From assembly GCF_002160015.1 (NCBI RefSeq), contig NZ_NFJT01000017.1:1-64000 (forward strand): DNA of 64,000 bases, in the 5' to 3' direction. Each line of letters begins with the position of its first letter. The stretch's first letter is position 1. Of this stretch, positions 32,381 through 41,867 are shown one piece after another. The translations under genes were made by a program, and so were the position numbers. Below the pieces are notes generated by a model. The model was not told the origin of the DNA and did no database searches. It saw nothing but the letters and a program-made list of their open reading frames with translations. The DNA is from Anaerofilum sp. An201 (GTDB taxonomy: Bacteria > Bacillota > Clostridia > Oscillospirales > Ruminococcaceae).

Positions 32381-33360
32381 TTCTCTTTTATCCTCTCTAA
32401 TCTCCCAAATATTTTCCAATACAATATCACAAACTCGGGATTTTTATAAAACAGCCATAACAAAAATTTTGTGTCTGACGGGTAGGAACTTTCATAGTTT
32501 TTCTTATAGTGTTTCCTAAACATTGCGTGAATAAAAGCCTGTGCTTTTTTATCATGCAGAATATCTCTCACACGGGAATATTCCCAAATCAGTGAGTGCA
32601 GCAGCTCGTCATACTGTCTTTTTTCCAAATCCAGCAGATTTCTATCATGAAAAAATTGAATACGCTCCTCCAATGCCCCCAGATAATCCAGCTTTTTCAA
32701 GTGAAACGCATGGTTCATAATGCTGTTTGGACGCTGATAATAATACGCCATCGGCCAATCCACCACAGCGATTGTCGCGCACTTGGCAATCAGCTTGTGT
32801 GTAGTATAAATATCTTCAAATATTTTTCCGTCCGGGTATTCGATCCCTTCAAACAGTTCCCGCTTGTAAAGTTTGATCCAGGGAACCACATATCTGAGTT
32901 TGTTGTGATCATCCAAATAAATTCGGTGCAGAACTTCATTGGGACCGACCGTTCTAATTCCCCCTCGAAAAGGCGCAAACGCATATTGTTCTTCTTTGCC
33001 GCGCACAAAATCGCAAACCGCCATATCTGCTTGTTTTTCAGCCAGAGCATCATGCAGAACTTCGATCATGTCCGGCGCGATATAATCATCGCTGTCCACC
33101 ATAACAATGTATGCACCATGCGAAGAGCGGACACCCACATTCCGCGCAGAACTCACACCTTTGCCGGCGTTCACAATCAGCGATATTCTTGGGTCCTGTG
33201 CCATATACCGCTTACAAATATCTACAGTTCTGTCTGTGGACCCATCGTCCACCAGAATGATCTCCAGATTCTGATAGCTCTGCCGCAAGATAGAATCCAA
33301 ACATCTGGGCAAGTATTTTTCAATGTTATAAATCGGAACAATAACACTGATCAGTTCCAT
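32368..33360 (-). CDS. Glycosyltransferase family 2
   Basis: This 330-residue enzyme begins MELISVIVPIYNIEKYLP after AAGGTG eight bases upstream. It has VDDGSTD at 38-44, a GKGVSSARNVG substrate loop, VDSDD at 88-92 and FEDIYTTHKL carrying the catalytic acid. It is closely related in layout to the GT2 genes at 24722 and 35547, suggesting duplication within such clusters. The long C-terminal helical tail is Tyr-rich. It probably adds a hexose or an amino sugar; specificity cannot be read from the sequence. Confidence 0.85.
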   Translation of the reverse strand: MELISVIVPIYNIEKYLPRCLDSILRQSYQNLEIILVDDGSTDRTVDICKRYMAQDPRISLIVNAGKGVSSARNVGVRSSHGAYIVMVDSDDYIAPDMIEVLHDALAEKQADMAVCDFVRGKEEQYAFAPFRGGIRTVGPNEVLHRIYLDDHNKLRYVVPWIKLYKRELFEGIEYPDGKIFEDIYTTHKLIAKCATIAVVDWPMAYYYQRPNSIMNHAFHLKKLDYLGALEERIQFFHDRNLLDLEKRQYDELLHSLIWEYSRVRDILHDKKAQAFIHAMFRKHYKKNYESSYPSDTKFLLWLFYKNPEFVILYWKIFGRLERIKEKCLK

Positions 33361-33373
33361 CTGTTTCACACCT

Positions 33374-34528
33374 TCATATCGTGTTTATGGCTTCTGTAAG
33401 AGCATAGGCTTTCTGCATATAATCCGGCATGATATGTTCCAAGTGCTTGCGGATCTCTGCTTCGTGTTCCTGCAGCCAGCAAAATGCCTGCCGAATCCGA
33501 TCCGGATGATCGATGCTTTGGACCGGCACCACATAATTTTCATCTGTGCCAAACAAGTCTGTCGCAATTCCTCTTGACTTTACCGAATATCCCAAAACAA
33601 GCGTAGGCACACCCGTTGAATACGCCGCAATCGTGGCATGGGTCCGGGCTCCGATAAAAAAGCGGCACCTGGAAATAAAGCCTTTCAGCTGCATGCAATT
33701 GCAATCGTCTATCACCGCTATCCGTTCATTCACGCCGAACGAATCCGCCAGCTGTCTGAGCGCACTCCTGTCATCGTTGTCATCCCACACAACATGCGGG
33801 ATCAGCGCGATCGTATAATCTGTTTGATCCAGTATATACCTCATCAGACGCGTAAAGTTTTCCAAAACGATACCGCTTTGTTTCTCCTTGCGCAAAACCA
33901 GCGGACTGATATTTATACCCACAACATTCTCCGTATGAAACCCATCCGGGAACGGCAGCATCTCTTTGGGCAACGTAAACGCAGAATCCGGGATCAGCTT
34001 CACATTTTTAATGCCCGCATCAAGCAGGAATTGATAGGTCAAGGACTCTCGGGCTGTGATCAGGTCGTAAGTTTTCATATCCTCCACAAACGCCGGGTCC
34101 GCAAACAGCTCTTTCTCCAGAGAGCAGCCTACCAATACGCTTTTATGTCCTGCTGCAATCATCCGATGCAAACGGATAAACTTGGGATAATCTTCATAGC
34201 AGTAGATATCTCCTCCTATGGATATTTCCACGGCATCGGAAGGCATTTTTTGAATAGCAGCTCGATATGGCAATATATCCATGCCAAAATAATCGCCTTT
34301 TATTTTCAGGTTCAAATAAGCTTTGAGAAAATCGGCCGACACTTTGGAATAACTGCTGCAAGCCGGCCACACTGCAGCAAGCTTGTCCACACCATATTTC
34401 CTGTCCTGATCCGGGGCTTCACTGTAGATTGCCGTTACCTTTTGCAGAAGACCAGCTACGGTGCGCACTAAAGCCTCACAGCCATGATTTCCACTTCCGC
34501 CATGATTGTAGATAATATATTCCAACAT
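33374..34528 (-). CDS. Polysaccharide pyruvyl transferase family protein
   Basis: This 384-residue protein is the second pyruvyl-transferase-like member in the island. The N-terminus LEYIIYNHGGSGNHGCEALVRT has the GNxG loop typical of the family, SIGGDIYCYED replaces the GGGN block, and CRFFIGARTHATIAAYSTGVPTL is the C-terminal substrate-binding block with the conserved Arg-Thr-His. The chosen ATG has AGGAAG upstream and follows the previous stop by two bases. The low similarity to the other copy implies a different acceptor sugar. Confidence 0.8.
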   Translation of the reverse strand: MLEYIIYNHGGSGNHGCEALVRTVAGLLQKVTAIYSEAPDQDRKYGVDKLAAVWPACSSYSKVSADFLKAYLNLKIKGDYFGMDILPYRAAIQKMPSDAVEISIGGDIYCYEDYPKFIRLHRMIAAGHKSVLVGCSLEKELFADPAFVEDMKTYDLITARESLTYQFLLDAGIKNVKLIPDSAFTLPKEMLPFPDGFHTENVVGINISPLVLRKEKQSGIVLENFTRLMRYILDQTDYTIALIPHVVWDDNDDRSALRQLADSFGVNERIAVIDDCNCMQLKGFISRCRFFIGARTHATIAAYSTGVPTLVLGYSVKSRGIATDLFGTDENYVVPVQSIDHPDRIRQAFCWLQEHEAEIRKHLEHIMPDYMQKAYALTEAINTI

Positions 34529-34530
34529 AT

Positions 34531-35541
34531 TTATCTGCACTTCCTGTAAATTTTTCTAAAAAAATTCCGCGTTAAAAATAATCTTTCCACCCAGAGGCTT
34601 TTCTTTTTTGAAAAAGCCAACAACACAACTTTTTCAAATTTATCGTTACTATGTCGATATTGCTCTGCACATTTCAAATGCAGCGGCTCACACAATAATT
34701 CTTCACAGATTCCGCGAAGATTTTCACCGCGCTCACTGGCATCGAATAAAATATAATAAATGTAGTCCGCAATCTTACCTTCCAATATTTCATGATATTT
34801 CTGATACATCCCAGACTGGATGAACCATTTTCGAATATTTTTCTGGATTTGCAGTTGATGGTGATAGTTTATATTCGCATTTAAAAGATAGTTTTCATCT
34901 GTCTGAAGATAACAGAAACTATTTCCCTGCCAAAACGCCGCTCTTTCTACACCACAATACAGGTGAACATAAAAATCCAAGTCTTCTGCCAGCGTAACGC
35001 CGCGCGGAAAAATGGCTTTGGTTTTTTTCAACAGGTCTTGTTTGAAAAGTTTATTTGAGATATATCCGAAAAAGCCATTCTTATATTGGTACTGTATAAA
35101 CAGGTTACACAGCTGTTCCTGATTCACCAATTCATTCACAGCAACATTCTTTTCCGACAGCACATTTCCTGATGGGTCCACCATTGCAAACCCAGAAAAA
35201 ACAATGTCTGCCTTCTGCGTTTCTCCCAGTTCATACGCGGCAGAAAGATAATGCGGCAGAATGGTATCATCGCCATCCAGAAATTGTATCCATGCGCCCG
35301 CTGCCATCTGCATGCCAATATTTCTGGCCTGAGAAACGCCGCCGTTCTGAACCGATATCACTCGAATCCGTTTGTCCCTTGATGCATATTCCTCTGCGAT
35401 TGCACCGCTGGAATCTGTTGATCCATCGTTTATCACAATGAGTTCATAGTCCTGAAAAGACTGTGCAAGGACCGAATCCAATGTTTTTCGGAGGTATTTT
35501 TCTTTATTATATACCGGCATGAGAATTGAAACTTTGGGCAA
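34531..35541 (-). CDS. Glycosyltransferase family 2
   Basis: This 336-residue GT-A enzyme starts with TTG (MPKVSILMPVYN), placed six bases after a strong GGAGGTG; no ATG fits. INDGSTDSS and FLDGDD (residues 87-92) form the nucleotide and metal sites, here with Gly in place of Ser in the DxDD motif. TLAEDLDFYVHLY supplies the general acid. The C-terminus is basic and helical. It lies five bases after the preceding GT2. Confidence 0.83.
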   Translation of the reverse strand: MPKVSILMPVYNKEKYLRKTLDSVLAQSFQDYELIVINDGSTDSSGAIAEEYASRDKRIRVISVQNGGVSQARNIGMQMAAGAWIQFLDGDDTILPHYLSAAYELGETQKADIVFSGFAMVDPSGNVLSEKNVAVNELVNQEQLCNLFIQYQYKNGFFGYISNKLFKQDLLKKTKAIFPRGVTLAEDLDFYVHLYCGVERAAFWQGNSFCYLQTDENYLLNANINYHHQLQIQKNIRKWFIQSGMYQKYHEILEGKIADYIYYILFDASERGENLRGICEELLCEPLHLKCAEQYRHSNDKFEKVVLLAFSKKKSLWVERLFLTRNFFRKIYRKCR

Positions 35542-35546
35542 AGCAT

Positions 35547-36551
35547 TCACCTCCAAAGGACAATCGCCAGCGGCCAGGCCATTCTGTTCTTCATCATAAA
35601 CAACTGCAGCCGGAGTTTGGCAGAGACACTGGGAAGCTCAAAATTCCTCATTGCATCCACGAACACAGGTGTATGCAACACCTTTTTCGTCCGCGTTACC
35701 GCATCCAACAAATTGGCTGCATTTTTGCATTCCATCCCCACAACATTGCAGGCGTAATACAAAATATGCAATTGGATCTGCCTCGAAAAATCGAAGTCCT
35801 TTTTTTCCAAAAAATATTCCCGCAAATATTCATTCATGCGGCAATAGATCTCCCAGGCGCCTGCGCGATAGCTGGTGGTGATGCTGTCAGCGTTCTGATA
35901 ATAGTGATACAGCGCTTCGCCCTTTATATAGTAAAATCGCCGCGCATGATATCCCACATAGGCGCTGAAAAGATTATCTTCAGACCATTTCACATCCTCG
36001 GCAAACACGATTTTATTGTTTTGCAGGAATTCTCGATTATACAGGCAATGCCACACAGACAATAACGGCCCATAGTCCACATTCTCTCCCATAATCAGAA
36101 CGGGAAAAATCCGATCTCGAATATCCTTTTTTTCATAGAAACCGCCGCTCAGGGATTTTGTAACGAGAGAGGTTGCGCCGTCTGACAATATGCGTCGATA
36201 ATCGCACATGACAAAATCCGCGGCATATTGCTCGGCTTTTTGCACCAGTTTTTCATACATGTCAAGTTCAACATCATCGTCCGAATCCACAAACCCGACA
36301 TATTTCCCGGTGGCTATGCAAAGTCCCGCATTTCGCGCGCTGCTGAGTCCTCCATTTTCTTTATGTACAACATGGACTCGGCTGTCTTCTGCTGCCAACT
36401 GGTCGCACAGCTCCGGGCAGTTATCCGGCGAACCGTCATCGACCAGAATTATTTCGATATCGTGTAGTGTCTGCCGCATAAGAGTCTCAACACAGCGCCG
36501 CAGATATTTTTCAACTTTGTATACAGGGACTACAATACTAACAGCCGGCAT
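35547..36551 (-). CDS. Glycosyltransferase family 2
   Basis: This 334-residue GT2 has PAVSIVVPVYKVEKYL, VDDGSPDN (38-44), the GGLSSARNAG loop and VDSDDD at 88-93. WSEDNLFSAY carries the expected acidic pair. The start follows AAAGGAGTATTTTCG; longer readings overlap the GT32 gene. The same core motifs as in the 24722 gene suggest related donor specificity. Confidence 0.85.
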   Translation of the reverse strand: MPAVSIVVPVYKVEKYLRRCVETLMRQTLHDIEIILVDDGSPDNCPELCDQLAAEDSRVHVVHKENGGLSSARNAGLCIATGKYVGFVDSDDDVELDMYEKLVQKAEQYAADFVMCDYRRILSDGATSLVTKSLSGGFYEKKDIRDRIFPVLIMGENVDYGPLLSVWHCLYNREFLQNNKIVFAEDVKWSEDNLFSAYVGYHARRFYYIKGEALYHYYQNADSITTSYRAGAWEIYCRMNEYLREYFLEKKDFDFSRQIQLHILYYACNVVGMECKNAANLLDAVTRTKKVLHTPVFVDAMRNFELPSVSAKLRLQLFMMKNRMAWPLAIVLWR

Positions 36552-36571
36552 CGAAAATACTCCTTTTCCGA

Positions 36572-37288
36572 TCATTTGATTTTACTTCTCAATTGATTCA
36601 TCCTGTCTTTTCCAAGCACCGGCCCGATAACATGTTTTATCATTTTCTTGGCACGGGTAGTCCAAGGCATCCAAGAGACAAAGAACAGATGCTCACAAAT
36701 TGTATTTTGGGTTGTGTGATGAATGCAGTTGCTGTAATCATACGGAGAAAAATACTCCTGCGGATATACCACAATTCCGTCGGAAAGCTCTTGCTTTTTA
36801 TCATTCCGTATCAGTCCGCGCTCTGTCATCATCTGCGTCAGTTTGGAAACATTCGTTCCCAGAATGATATTTCCGTCGGCGTCAAAAAAAGGCAAGTCTG
36901 CATATGCATCATAGAACTGTTTCATCAGCGGATGCCCCTGTTCAGCAGCCATGAAACTCGTAGCTACATAGTTCTCCTCTTCAAATCCCAGTACACACCT
37001 GTTATCCAGCACAGAGTCAAAGGATTTATACACCATTACATCGGTGTCAAGATAAATTCCTCCGCATTCGTAAAGAGCCTTCACTCGCGCCACATCGCTC
37101 ACAAAAGCGTATTTTTTGGCGGCGAATGCCTCCTTCGTATAACGAAGTGCATTTATATCAAAATTTTCCGCATTCCACTCTCGAACATCGTAGTCTGGAA
37201 GAACTTTTTTCCAACTTTCAATACACCTTTTCACTTTGTTCGGCTTTTCTCCTCCAAACCAGCAATAATGTATGATTTTAGGAATCAT
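36572..37288 (-). CDS. Glycosyltransferase family 32 (capsular polysaccharide type)
   Basis: This 238-residue enzyme is of the Gly_transf_sug type. IPKIIHYCWFGGEKPN, DYDVREWNAENFD, KYAFVSDVARVKALYECGG and YLDTDVMVYKS (the DxD metal site) are the family's sequential hallmarks, and HHTTQNTICEHLFFVSW is the usual C-terminal block. Such enzymes commonly transfer galactose, mannose or GlcNAc in capsule loci of Firmicutes. It lies two bases downstream of the GT4 gene. Confidence 0.9.
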   Translation of the reverse strand: MIPKIIHYCWFGGEKPNKVKRCIESWKKVLPDYDVREWNAENFDINALRYTKEAFAAKKYAFVSDVARVKALYECGGIYLDTDVMVYKSFDSVLDNRCVLGFEEENYVATSFMAAEQGHPLMKQFYDAYADLPFFDADGNIILGTNVSKLTQMMTERGLIRNDKKQELSDGIVVYPQEYFSPYDYSNCIHHTTQNTICEHLFFVSWMPWTTRAKKMIKHVIGPVLGKDRMNQLRSKIK

Positions 37289-37289
37289 T

Positions 37290-38498
37290 TCAATCCTCCA
37301 TCAATGCATAGAGCTTTTCAATCTGCGTTCGTCCGGAATAGTCCGTCAAATATGTATTGCCGATGAGTTTCTGGCGCAGCTGTTTATCCTTTAAGGCGGC
37401 GGCAATTTCATGGGCACATTCTGCATTTTCGAGCGGCACGATCAAGCCATCGATCCCCTCGCGCAGCTGGCTCTGTGCAGTTGGATAAGCGGTGATTATC
37501 ACAGGCTTATGCAGCGCCAATGCTTCAGAAACAGTGACCGCTTTGCCTTCAAAACGAGACGGCTGGATATACCAATCGCAGGCCCGAATATAGGGATAGG
37601 GATTTTCCTTTTTTCCGAGAATAACCACATATGTTTCCATATTGTGGAGCTTGATCTGTTCCCGGATACGCCCTTCATCGTTTCCAAATCCAATCAAATA
37701 CCAGATAACATCTATCCCTTCCTGACGGATTCTGCGGCATATGTCGGGGACATTATCAAAATTCTTTTGGTAACAAAACCTCCCTATGGAAAGCAACGCA
37801 ATCTGATCGCTCTTTTTATCCGGAAATACTACATCTTCCTCATCAGCCTGATACAAGATACTATCAATTGGAATCGGATTTTCTATTTGCACCAGCTTAT
37901 GTGCAAGCGACGGAAACGCCTCTGCAAAGGCCTTGGAACACAGCGCGGAAATCGAAACAATATAGTCATACGCGTCCCACATCTTGCGTTCGGAAGGCGT
38001 ATCGATCTGAATCGTCGAATAATCCGTATGAATCCATGCGATCTTCGTTTTGGCTGTGACCTTATCCGCCACAAAATAGTGGGGCGTCAAAAAACTGATT
38101 GCCAAATCATACTTTTTGCCCGGATTGATTTTTGGCAGGAACCAGCGAGTAAATTTGTGGCTGTATTCGATTCCAACCGCACTGTTTGGCCCATATTTAT
38201 GCCATCTGCTATAAATATTCGCCGCTGTCTTTCCCAAGACCCGTGCTGCCGCTATCACAAAATGCCGCTTTTTTGTAACGCTTTTAACCGGACATGCCAG
38301 CATTGTATATCCTTCAATCGTGGGCAGAAGATTTATGCTGTCCGGAATGTATGGCAAAAGCTCGCCTTCATGGCGGAACAGAAAAAGATCCACCTCATAT
38401 TTTTCCTGATCGATTCCTTCCAACAGGCCCAGCAAAGCTCTCTCGGCGCCGCCGATGTGCATAAAATGGGATACAATCAATATCTTCTTTCTCTTCAT
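37290..38498 (-). CDS. Glycosyltransferase family 4
   Basis: This 402-residue GT-B enzyme has the N-terminal acceptor domain beginning ILIVSHFMHIGGAERALLGL. The C-terminal donor domain has IALLSIGRFCYQKNFDN, the retaining-GT4 motif YIQPSRFEGKAVTVSEALALHKP (EX7E), and a final helix. The ATG chosen has only a weak GTGAGTGG upstream. It is the likely alpha-linkage-forming enzyme among the many inverting GT2s. The neighbour upstream shows signs of frameshift; this one looks intact. Confidence 0.88.
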   Translation of the reverse strand: MKRKKILIVSHFMHIGGAERALLGLLEGIDQEKYEVDLFLFRHEGELLPYIPDSINLLPTIEGYTMLACPVKSVTKKRHFVIAAARVLGKTAANIYSRWHKYGPNSAVGIEYSHKFTRWFLPKINPGKKYDLAISFLTPHYFVADKVTAKTKIAWIHTDYSTIQIDTPSERKMWDAYDYIVSISALCSKAFAEAFPSLAHKLVQIENPIPIDSILYQADEEDVVFPDKKSDQIALLSIGRFCYQKNFDNVPDICRRIRQEGIDVIWYLIGFGNDEGRIREQIKLHNMETYVVILGKKENPYPYIRACDWYIQPSRFEGKAVTVSEALALHKPVIITAYPTAQSQLREGIDGLIVPLENAECAHEIAAALKDKQLRQKLIGNTYLTDYSGRTQIEKLYALMED

Positions 38499-38615
38499 AA
38501 CCACTCACTATTAGTCAGCAATTAAACGCGGAAATTGACATAGCCATCCACAGCATTTTCTTTGCTATGAATACCACCAGGGTTTCCTACCACTACCGAT
38601 TCCTTCCGCTCCAAT

Positions 38616-39497
38616 TCAGCCTGCTTTCTTCCTGATCCAATACGTCAAAAGCCACCCTGCCGGCGTGCAAAGAACCGTGAGCAATTTTTTCGGTGATTCC
38701 TTGATATAGTTTTTGTTCCTGCTGATCTGGCTGCTGGAGCAGTAGTGGATACAATCCATCACCAGCCGTTTTGCAGACTGCGGATACTGCATATTCACCT
38801 TTCTTAAAAAGGCAAATCCTTTTGGATTGTTCAAATATTGCCGGAACATCGTACCGGTGGACCCATCCGGCTGGTACTCTACTTCGCACAACACTTCGTC
38901 CAATACTGCCAGTTTGTACTTCTGGTCAATTAAGGTGTATTTATAAACAAGACCAACATACTTTTCTCCCTCGAAGACAGGATACGTCGGCACACTGTTT
39001 ATCACATCTGTGCGGTACACAAGCTTTTTATCTCCTGCGCCCCCTCCGGCATAATATCCTCCCAACGTGGTGTCTGCAAGATTCGGTGGAAATCCTGTAC
39101 CGATTATTTTTCCTGTATCCATATCCGCATCAAGGCCAATCAAACCCGCATAGCCTTTTTCCCGAACCTTTTCCCATGCCGCTTTGATTTTCCGCACAGC
39201 GCCTTCTGCCAGGCAGTCATCCGAATCGATACAAACATTCAATTCCGTATCAATGACCTCGTATGCTGCATTGTGCGCTGTGTGCATACCGCCATTTTCT
39301 TTATATAAATAGCGGATCTCAAATTCAGTTTCCTGACTTTGCCACGCTTTAACTCTGTCTGCGGTCTCGTCTGTCGACCCATCATCCACGATCAGCCAAA
39401 CAAAATCCTTGCAGTCTTGCCGGCGCAGGCTTTCGTATGTACGTGCAAGCGTATGTGCACGGTTATATGCCGGAGTGAAAATCGTAAGAAAAGGCAT
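38616..39497 (-). CDS. Glycosyltransferase family 2, possible C-terminal frameshift
   Basis: This 293-residue GT2 reads FLTIFTPAYNRAHTL, VDDGSTDET (38-45), GGMHTAHNAAYE and CIDSDD at 89-94. After YWIRKKAG it stops. Removing one A in the AAGAAAG tract there would continue the protein as KKQAELERKESVVVG and on for about 20 further codons to a TAA at 38522. That extension looks protein-like, so the stop probably comes from a one-base insertion (natural or a sequencing error). The catalytic domain is complete. It is preceded by the EpsF-like GT4 gene. Confidence 0.8.
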   Translation of the reverse strand: MPFLTIFTPAYNRAHTLARTYESLRRQDCKDFVWLIVDDGSTDETADRVKAWQSQETEFEIRYLYKENGGMHTAHNAAYEVIDTELNVCIDSDDCLAEGAVRKIKAAWEKVREKGYAGLIGLDADMDTGKIIGTGFPPNLADTTLGGYYAGGGAGDKKLVYRTDVINSVPTYPVFEGEKYVGLVYKYTLIDQKYKLAVLDEVLCEVEYQPDGSTGTMFRQYLNNPKGFAFLRKVNMQYPQSAKRLVMDCIHYCSSSQISRNKNYIKESPKKLLTVLCTPAGWLLTYWIRKKAG

Positions 39498-39499
39498 TG

Positions 39500-40591
39500 T
39501 TACACCCCTTGCTCAAGATAAAATCTCTCTAATTTTTTCGCAGCATCCGTAATTTCATACCCGTGGTTTCTGATCTCGCCTGTATGGTCTGTACGGGTAT
39601 ACTTTGCTTGTTCTATGATGTGAGCCGCCCACTCTGCCGGGGAATCCGCAAGTGATTTACTTGTGACCAATCCCAAAGATACAACGCACTCTCTCGAAAT
39701 CGTATCCGAAATTATACAGCGCAAGCCCGCCGCCTGCGCCTCGATCAACGTTACCGGCAGGCCTTCGTACAATGATGGAAATACAAACACATCCATAGCC
39801 TGCATCAAATCTGAAACATCCGAGCGAACCCCGGCAAATGTTATCTTATTTTCAATTCCGCAGGCGATTGCCTTTTCGCGGATACTCTGTATCCCGTCAC
39901 CGTCACCAACCAGCAGCAACTGTGCGTTTGGATCTCTTTTGGCAATCTCATGAAATACATCGATCAGAAATTCATGATTCTTTTGCGGGTTGAATCTTCC
40001 CACATGCCCTACCACCAACTTTTCCGTCAAGTTCAGTTGCCTGCGCACTTGATCCGATACCTTCGGGGAATATATATACGATGCCGTATCGACGGCATTT
40101 GCAAGGATTGTATAAGGCAACCCGTTAAACATCCATTCGCCTGCCTGTTTACCGCAAGCAAAAAGATGCGTTGCGTAGCGGGGAATTTTTTTCATATAGT
40201 ATCGCTTAATCAGATATTTTAAATTTTTGTCCTGATTACTATTGTGGCTGTGCGCGATCCGAACCGGGATACCGCATTCTTTCGCACATTGCAGTGCCAC
40301 TGAACTCAGGCAATCCTGATGCACATGTACAATGCTGTACTCCGGATGCGCGCGAAAAAATTCCTTCAGCCGCTTCCGATAGCTGAGGCTCCAGGGAATC
40401 AGGCGCGGCATGTGATAGATCCTCCCGCCCAGCGACAAAATCTCTGCATCGTAATCCGCCTCAAAATCACGGTGGACCAAGAAATCAAATTGAACCTTAT
40501 CACGGTCTATGTGGCGGTAATAATTCATCAGCATCGTCTCCAGCCCGCCGCGGCCCATATATGTTACAACGTGCAGAATCTGTATAGCCAT
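39500..40591 (-). CDS. Glycosyltransferase family 4 (EpsF-like)
   Basis: This 363-residue GT-B enzyme begins IQILHVVTYMGRGGLETMLMNYYRH, the EpsF-like N-terminus, with RIAHSHNSNQDKN in the acceptor domain and VVGHVGRFNPQKNHEFLIDVF plus FVFPSLYEGLPVTLIEAQAAG (EX7E) in the donor domain. It is common in exopolysaccharide operons of Firmicutes, next to an EpsG polymerase, exactly as here. It starts 12 bases after the polymerase stop. Confidence 0.9.
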   Translation of the reverse strand: MAIQILHVVTYMGRGGLETMLMNYYRHIDRDKVQFDFLVHRDFEADYDAEILSLGGRIYHMPRLIPWSLSYRKRLKEFFRAHPEYSIVHVHQDCLSSVALQCAKECGIPVRIAHSHNSNQDKNLKYLIKRYYMKKIPRYATHLFACGKQAGEWMFNGLPYTILANAVDTASYIYSPKVSDQVRRQLNLTEKLVVGHVGRFNPQKNHEFLIDVFHEIAKRDPNAQLLLVGDGDGIQSIREKAIACGIENKITFAGVRSDVSDLMQAMDVFVFPSLYEGLPVTLIEAQAAGLRCIISDTISRECVVSLGLVTSKSLADSPAEWAAHIIEQAKYTRTDHTGEIRNHGYEITDAAKKLERFYLEQGV

Positions 40592-40603
40592 TTTGTCTCC
40601 TTT

Positions 40604-41713
40604 TTAGAACAGTCCCCAGGTAAGATGCATCTGGTAGTAATAAAACACCAGATATCCTCCTATCATACACAGCTGCACGATCTTGGCAGACTTATCTGTA
40701 AACATGTGTTTGATCAGCCAGGGCAGCGATATATACCCGTACAGGGAGAAGTAGATCGGCAGACGGCCGATAAAAATTCCGCTGGTGAACATCGATACAA
40801 TATACAGGCCCATCGATACGATGGACATATTCACGCAAATATTGATAACCGGATCATTCTTGTAGCGCACATACCGAATTCCAACAAGCGAAAGCAGCGC
40901 CGGCATACTGTATACCAGCACGCGCAGAAAATTCGTGCCGTCGTCGTTCCACTCCTGCCAGTCAGACACTACGTTTTTGTATTGCGTTTCCGCAAGCATG
41001 GCATCCAGAACACCCGTAAAACGGTCGATAAACAAAACCGCGATGATACTGGCAGCAATAAAGAAGATGGTTTTCTTATTCCACGCTTTCCCCTGCACAA
41101 TAAAAATAAACGGAATCACCAGGAGCGCACTCTGGTGAAACAGCGATGCAATCAAAATGCCGATAATGGCAGGAACGTATTTTTTCTTTAAGATAAACGG
41201 AAAGCATGCCACGGTGATTGCCACTGCAGTGAATTGGCGCATACCGTTGAAGATCCAGGAAAAAAAGTCGGACGATGCAATAAAAAGGAAAAATACCGTA
41301 ACAAATGCCGGTGCATATTTTCGGAAAATCCTGAAAATCAAAAAGCACTGAATCGCTGCAACAATAAAGAAATAAACCGCTACACGATCACCAATCAGAC
41401 ATTTTATAAGCGCCGAAACATAATAGAATCCCTGGTCCTTTTGCACAGTGGAAATATATTCGCTCAACCCGGACAACCGACTGGGCATTTCTGCGTATGC
41501 TTCGATATACATTACAGTATCGCCTGCTTCCGCTCCTCGCACGCTCGCAAAGTACACCAGCGGCAGCACAGCCATCACGGCAAACCACGGCGCAACGCGC
41601 TCGGCCTGGCGGCCGTTCACCAGCTCAACGCGGCGCACGCCGGGCATGACAAAATACAGAACCGCCAGAACACCGGTCCACAGTAAGATCAGAACGTAAT
41701 TGTTTGAGAGCAT
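40604..41713 (-). CDS. epsG: EpsG-family polysaccharide polymerase
   Basis: This 369-residue integral membrane protein has about ten predicted segments. The block VRGAEAGDTVMYIEAYAE with an Arg and acidic residues, then FSWIFNGMRQFTAVAI (Arg-Gln within a membrane helix) and SLFHQSALLVIPFIF, are typical of EpsG/Wzy-like polymerases that join repeat units. It is the first gene of the operon, with an AAAAGGAG site and a leader of about 150 bases. Finding a Wzy-like polymerase beside an ABC exporter is unusual. Confidence 0.88.
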   Translation of the reverse strand: MLSNNYVLILLWTGVLAVLYFVMPGVRRVELVNGRQAERVAPWFAVMAVLPLVYFASVRGAEAGDTVMYIEAYAEMPSRLSGLSEYISTVQKDQGFYYVSALIKCLIGDRVAVYFFIVAAIQCFLIFRIFRKYAPAFVTVFFLFIASSDFFSWIFNGMRQFTAVAITVACFPFILKKKYVPAIIGILIASLFHQSALLVIPFIFIVQGKAWNKKTIFFIAASIIAVLFIDRFTGVLDAMLAETQYKNVVSDWQEWNDDGTNFLRVLVYSMPALLSLVGIRYVRYKNDPVINICVNMSIVSMGLYIVSMFTSGIFIGRLPIYFSLYGYISLPWLIKHMFTDKSAKIVQLCMIGGYLVFYYYQMHLTWGLF

Positions 41714-41867
41714 GTAGTTTCTCCTTTTGAGGTTCCTCCGCTTTCCGGGCGGGATGTCGTGGGTGCACAGCGGCAGCTACCGCACGCAGCGTTCGGTATA
41801 TTCCAGCCGCGCTGCCTGTGCGTGTGCTGCAAAATCTATGACACAGATACAGATATCCTATTTTTTT

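Larger units (their letters stand above)
24570..41713 (-). mobile_element. AT-rich surface-polysaccharide island (one operon)
   Basis: From about 24570 to the start of the polymerase gene, composition shifts to clearly AT-richer than either flank, with many AT-rich codons. All genes run on the minus strand with short gaps or overlaps. They encode a polymerase, an ABC exporter, glycosyl-, pyruvyl- and acyltransferases. No transposase or integrase is seen. The island was probably exchanged by recombination between flanking core genes. A priming glycosyltransferase and chain-length regulators are absent and must lie elsewhere. Confidence 0.7.
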
